A stretch of 64,000 nucleotides of DNA from Salimicrobium album (lineage in GTDB: Bacteria; Bacillota; Bacilli; Bacillales; Halobacillaceae), in NCBI RefSeq assembly GCF_900107115.1, contig NZ_FNOS01000003.1, positions 248,001 to 312,000 of the forward strand, read 5' to 3'. Every line of letters begins with the position of its first letter. Position 1 is the first letter of the stretch. Shown here one piece after another: positions 61,657 to 64,000 of the stretch. Both the position numbers and the translations under genes were made by a program. Below the pieces are notes generated by a model, which had not been told where the DNA came from, did no database searches, and saw only the letters and a list, made by a program, of their open reading frames with translations.

Positions 61657-62190
61657 TTACTGCGTAATCAGGGAACGAAGATCTTCGACGAGCGGTTCAA
61701 GATCTTTTGTCAACATGACTCTGTCCACCATCGGAAAGAGAACCGTTTCCTCTTTGACGAAGTGGAGGATTAATACTTCGAATGCTTCCCCGGCATCCTC
61801 CGTCATTTTCCGAAGCTGTTCGTAAGAATACTCCTCAAGATCACCCCTCGAATGAAAAAAGAAATGACCGATGTATCCCTCGATTTCCTTATGTTCTTCT
61901 TCTATAGACATGATTGGCCCCTGTTCTTTCCCTATATACAGAGCCAGAGCCGGGAAGAAGTGTTTTTCCTCTTTATCCGTGTGGTTTTTTAAAGGTTCAA
62001 GAAAAGATTTAAGACGGTCCCTGAGTTCTTTAAAAGCTGCACGCGCTTCTTTCATGTCTTTATGACGGTTGTTTGCGAAATCAAGTACGATAGCATGCCA
62101 CTCTTCCATCAGGTACTGTAAATACTTGTGTTCATTTTCGAGAATACGCGTCGCTTTATTCTTCGTTTGAAATTTCTGTTCTTCCCACAT
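61657..62190 (-). CDS. Hemerythrin-domain protein
   Basis: A 177-residue four-helix protein with di-iron ligand patterns: His in NEHKYL (near 21), HTDKEEKHFFP (near 71-81), EEEHKEIE (near 98) and HFVKEETVLFP (near 142). It sits between narI and narK, 18 bases after narI. Hemerythrin-like proteins near denitrification genes are thought to bind oxygen or nitric oxide, or to aid iron-sulfur repair (RIC/YtfE). Here a protective role against NO from nitrite is plausible but not shown. Confidence 0.85.
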   Translation of the reverse strand: MWEEQKFQTKNKATRILENEHKYLQYLMEEWHAIVLDFANNRHKDMKEARAAFKELRDRLKSFLEPLKNHTDKEEKHFFPALALYIGKEQGPIMSIEEEHKEIEGYIGHFFFHSRGDLEEYSYEQLRKMTEDAGEAFEVLILHFVKEETVLFPMVDRVMLTKDLEPLVEDLRSLITQ

Positions 62191-62208
62191 CGTAACCCCT
62201 CCTTCTGC

Positions 62209-62892
62209 CTATGCTCTTCGTTTATGACGACGATATAGAATGTGACTTCTGCCAACGTAATGAACCGGTACACTCCACACGTGCACGAGACGGGTGTAAG
62301 GCCATAAACCGAAAATGAGAAAACCTGTAATGGCATGCACTTTAAAAGTAAAAGGCACATTTGCCATGTAAGAAGCATCAGGCCGGAGAATAAGGAGATC
62401 ACGGAACCAGACGGAAATCGTGTCCCTGTAATCAAAACCGGGCTGTACATTATTCGTTACCAAAGTAGCGTAAACACCGAGAAAAACAATGAACAAAAGT
62501 AACGCGTTTACGATAATATCCGAACTCGTACTCAATTTCCTTACGGCACTTATGGAGACGCGCCGGTAAGTCAAAAGCAACATCCCGACAAGCGTCACGA
62601 CTCCAAACAGACCACCCACATATAAAGCTCCCAAATGATATAAATGATCGTTCACACCTACAGCTCTCATCCATTCTTTTGGGATGCCGAGTCCTGCCAC
62701 ATGTCCGAAAATAACGGGAATAATTCCTATATGAAACAGAAGACTTCCAATCATAAGCTGTTTCTTTTCTATGAACTCACTCGATTTCGCCGTCCAGCTG
62801 AACTGATCATGACGATAGCGGAATATGTGACCGATGACGAATGAGACGATACACATATAGGGAAGGATTACCCACAAAAACTGCGAACTCAC
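62209..62892 (-). CDS. narI: Respiratory nitrate reductase gamma subunit (cytochrome b)
   Basis: The 227-residue haem b membrane subunit that oxidises menaquinol and passes electrons to NarH. Five helices; haem-ligand histidines in GHIFRYRHDQ (near 22), IFGHVAGLGIPKE (near 60), HAITGFL and HVWSVPVHYVGR (near 190-215). GTG start overlaps the narJ stop (GTGA). Confidence 0.95.
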   Translation of the reverse strand: MSSQFLWVILPYMCIVSFVIGHIFRYRHDQFSWTAKSSEFIEKKQLMIGSLLFHIGIIPVIFGHVAGLGIPKEWMRAVGVNDHLYHLGALYVGGLFGVVTLVGMLLLTYRRVSISAVRKLSTSSDIIVNALLLFIVFLGVYATLVTNNVQPGFDYRDTISVWFRDLLILRPDASYMANVPFTFKVHAITGFLIFGLWPYTRLVHVWSVPVHYVGRSHILYRRHKRRA

Positions 62893-63458
62893 TGGACACT
62901 CACCTCTTCTTCCTTCACACAGGAACGCAGGGTTCTGCGCAAACTTTTGACCAGCGGAAGGTAAGGGTGGTCGTGCTTTTCCAAAGCTTCACGCAAATGG
63001 AAAGTTCCGTCTTCCAGCACTGCAAACAACAGGGCGAAACTCTGCCGGGAACGCTCATCCTCCAGCCAGTCGCCGATGTGAACAAATTCACACATAAGAG
63101 GAAGGAAATCCGACAGTTCGCCTTTCGGCATATTCAATCCATACATCTCATACATCACCTTTAACCTGGCAAGCATCTGACCGCGTTCCTTGCTGTCCTC
63201 AAATTTTGCAAAAGTCATGTAGAGAGTCAGACTTTTTTCGAAATCGAACGTTGCCGTATAGTATTCCTGAACTTCTGCATGAGACCATTTTTTCATGTTT
63301 TTCCAGTAAGTCTCCGCACCCCTGTACCCCGGGTCTTCCGGGGTAAAAGAAGCGCGGAAAAATTCTTCATCAAAAATTCCCGGTTCGGGGTAGGCAAGAT
63401 GATGACTGTAGTAAGCAAAGGCGGAGCGTTGTTTATCAAGCTTGTTCAAATCAATCAC
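62889..63458 (-). CDS. narJ: Nitrate reductase assembly chaperone NarJ
   Basis: A 189-residue TorD/NarJ-type chaperone that keeps NarG competent for Mo-bis-MGD insertion. The YSHHLAYPE and YPEPGIFDE N-terminal segments, and the ETYWKNMKKWSHAEVQEYYTATFDFEKS region (shown only as YTATFDFEKS), are typical. GTG 63458 is chosen since GGAGGG lies 7 bases before it and it overlaps the narH stop by 8 bases; longer versions start well inside narH. Confidence 0.92.
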   Translation of the reverse strand: MIDLNKLDKQRSAFAYYSHHLAYPEPGIFDEEFFRASFTPEDPGYRGAETYWKNMKKWSHAEVQEYYTATFDFEKSLTLYMTFAKFEDSKERGQMLARLKVMYEMYGLNMPKGELSDFLPLMCEFVHIGDWLEDERSRQSFALLFAVLEDGTFHLREALEKHDHPYLPLVKSLRRTLRSCVKEEEVSVQ

Positions 63459-64000
63459 GCCAGATCCCTCCATAGAAATTATCCTCATAAATTTCTTTAC
63501 CTGATTTGGCACCCGCCGGCATCATCGGTCCACATCCGTCACAATCCGAGCCGAAACCTTCGGAGCCCTGGGCACGATAAGGGTTGCTGTAACTTTCACG
63601 GTGAGAGGTAGGAATGACGAAACGATCTTCATATTTAGCGATGGAAAGCAGACGATACATCTTTTGTGTCTGTTTCGCCGTCAGTCCCACCCGCTCCAGA
63701 CGAGTCTCGTCAAACTCTTTTCCGCTCGACAACGCTCTCATGTAGGAACGCATCATAGCCATTCTCTGCAAAGAGCTCTTCACTGATTCCGTATCCCCTG
63801 CGGTAAGCATATTCGCCAGATACTGGATAGGGTTTCTCATCTCTTCAATAGCCGGGAAAATCATGTCCGGATTTTTGATGGAATCTTTTCCTTCGAAATA
63901 GCTCATGATCGGGCTGAGCGGAGGTACGTACCATACCATCGGAAGGGTACGGTATTCCGGGTGAAGCGGAAAAGCAAGCTTATACTCAATTGCGAGTTTA
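63451..64000 (-). CDS. narH: Respiratory nitrate reductase beta subunit, 3' end (partial)
   Basis: The C-terminal 182 codons of the iron-sulfur subunit; the frame runs off the right edge of the window. FPLHPEYRTLPMVWYVPPLSPI at the edge (residues here 11-32, shown in part) is diagnostic, followed by NPIQYLANMLTAGDTE and the family MYRLLSIAKYEDRFVIP. The cysteine clusters lie upstream outside the window. narG should follow further upstream on the minus strand. Confidence 0.95.
   Translation of the reverse strand, partial: KLAIEYKLAFPLHPEYRTLPMVWYVPPLSPIMSYFEGKDSIKNPDMIFPAIEEMRNPIQYLANMLTAGDTESVKSSLQRMAMMRSYMRALSSGKEFDETRLERVGLTAKQTQKMYRLLSIAKYEDRFVIPTSHRESYSNPYRAQGSEGFGSDCDGCGPMMPAGAKSGKEIYEDNFYGGIWRD

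Overview
The window looks like chromosome of a low-to-mid GC Gram-positive rod of the Bacillaceae, probably a salt-tolerant genus near Halobacillus or Salimicrobium. This rests on gene content and strong AGGAGG ribosome sites: ltaS, the des-desKR lipid thermosensor, adeR-ald, YwhD, a ytxGH-like stress operon, glpFK with a terminator leader, ykkCD, NhaP-type antiporter. The genus is an inference. I see no rRNA, tRNA, CRISPR array, insertion sequence or prophage. Most genes are short operons separated by intrinsic terminators. Many true starts are GTG or TTG, and I placed starts by the Shine-Dalgarno.

Layout: 1-3.5 kb holds an anion exporter, lipoteichoic acid synthase and a DinB-like protein. 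3.5-9.2 kb is a respiratory block on the minus strand: a ba3-type oxidase with two tiny membrane peptides, preceded by a four-gene NreABC-like nitrate/oxygen two-component operon that includes a degenerate kinase. Two operator-like GC-rich palindromes with identical 23-bp architecture sit in front of the two operons. 9-21.5 kb carries NAD synthesis, a BrkB-type membrane protein, a sigma-B-like stress operon, RodA, glpFK with its attenuated leader, a dipeptidase and a TraB protein. 21.6-26 kb is the desaturase/DesK/DesR membrane-fluidity system. 26-32.8 kb holds a PadR regulator, an SDR, an MFS pump, two ion-coupled transporters, a 7Fe ferredoxin and YwhD.

33-34.3 kb is the most interesting part. 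It has a PlcR-like HTH-TPR regulator and, divergently, a 45-codon secreted pro-peptide ending in ADFPDQH, which resembles the PapR signal ADLPFEF. Two perfect matches to the PlcR box (TATGNAN4TNCATA) flank the regulator gene. This looks like an undescribed RNPP quorum-sensing circuit outside the B. cereus group.

34.4-43 kb has a methyltransferase, a YhgE-type permease with a MarR regulator, a tandem array of about 122-bp repeats whose stems co-vary, an orphan solute-binding lipoprotein, serC, a methyltransferase and adeR-ald. 43-49 kb is an amino-sugar (MurNAc-type) uptake and catabolism operon: RpiR regulator, ABC transporter, MurQ and a BadF-type kinase. 49-54 kb has an FAD oxidase, the SMR pair YkkCD, small enzymes and a LysE exporter.

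54-64 kb is one functional unit on nitrate respiration: the molybdenum cofactor genes moaA, mobA, moaD, moaE, mobB, moeA, moaC, moaB and moeB, then narK fused to a PAS domain, a hemerythrin protein, narI, narJ and the 3' end of narH, which runs off the window. Together with the NreABC-like operon and the high-affinity oxidase, the window encodes both halves of an oxygen/nitrate respiratory switch.
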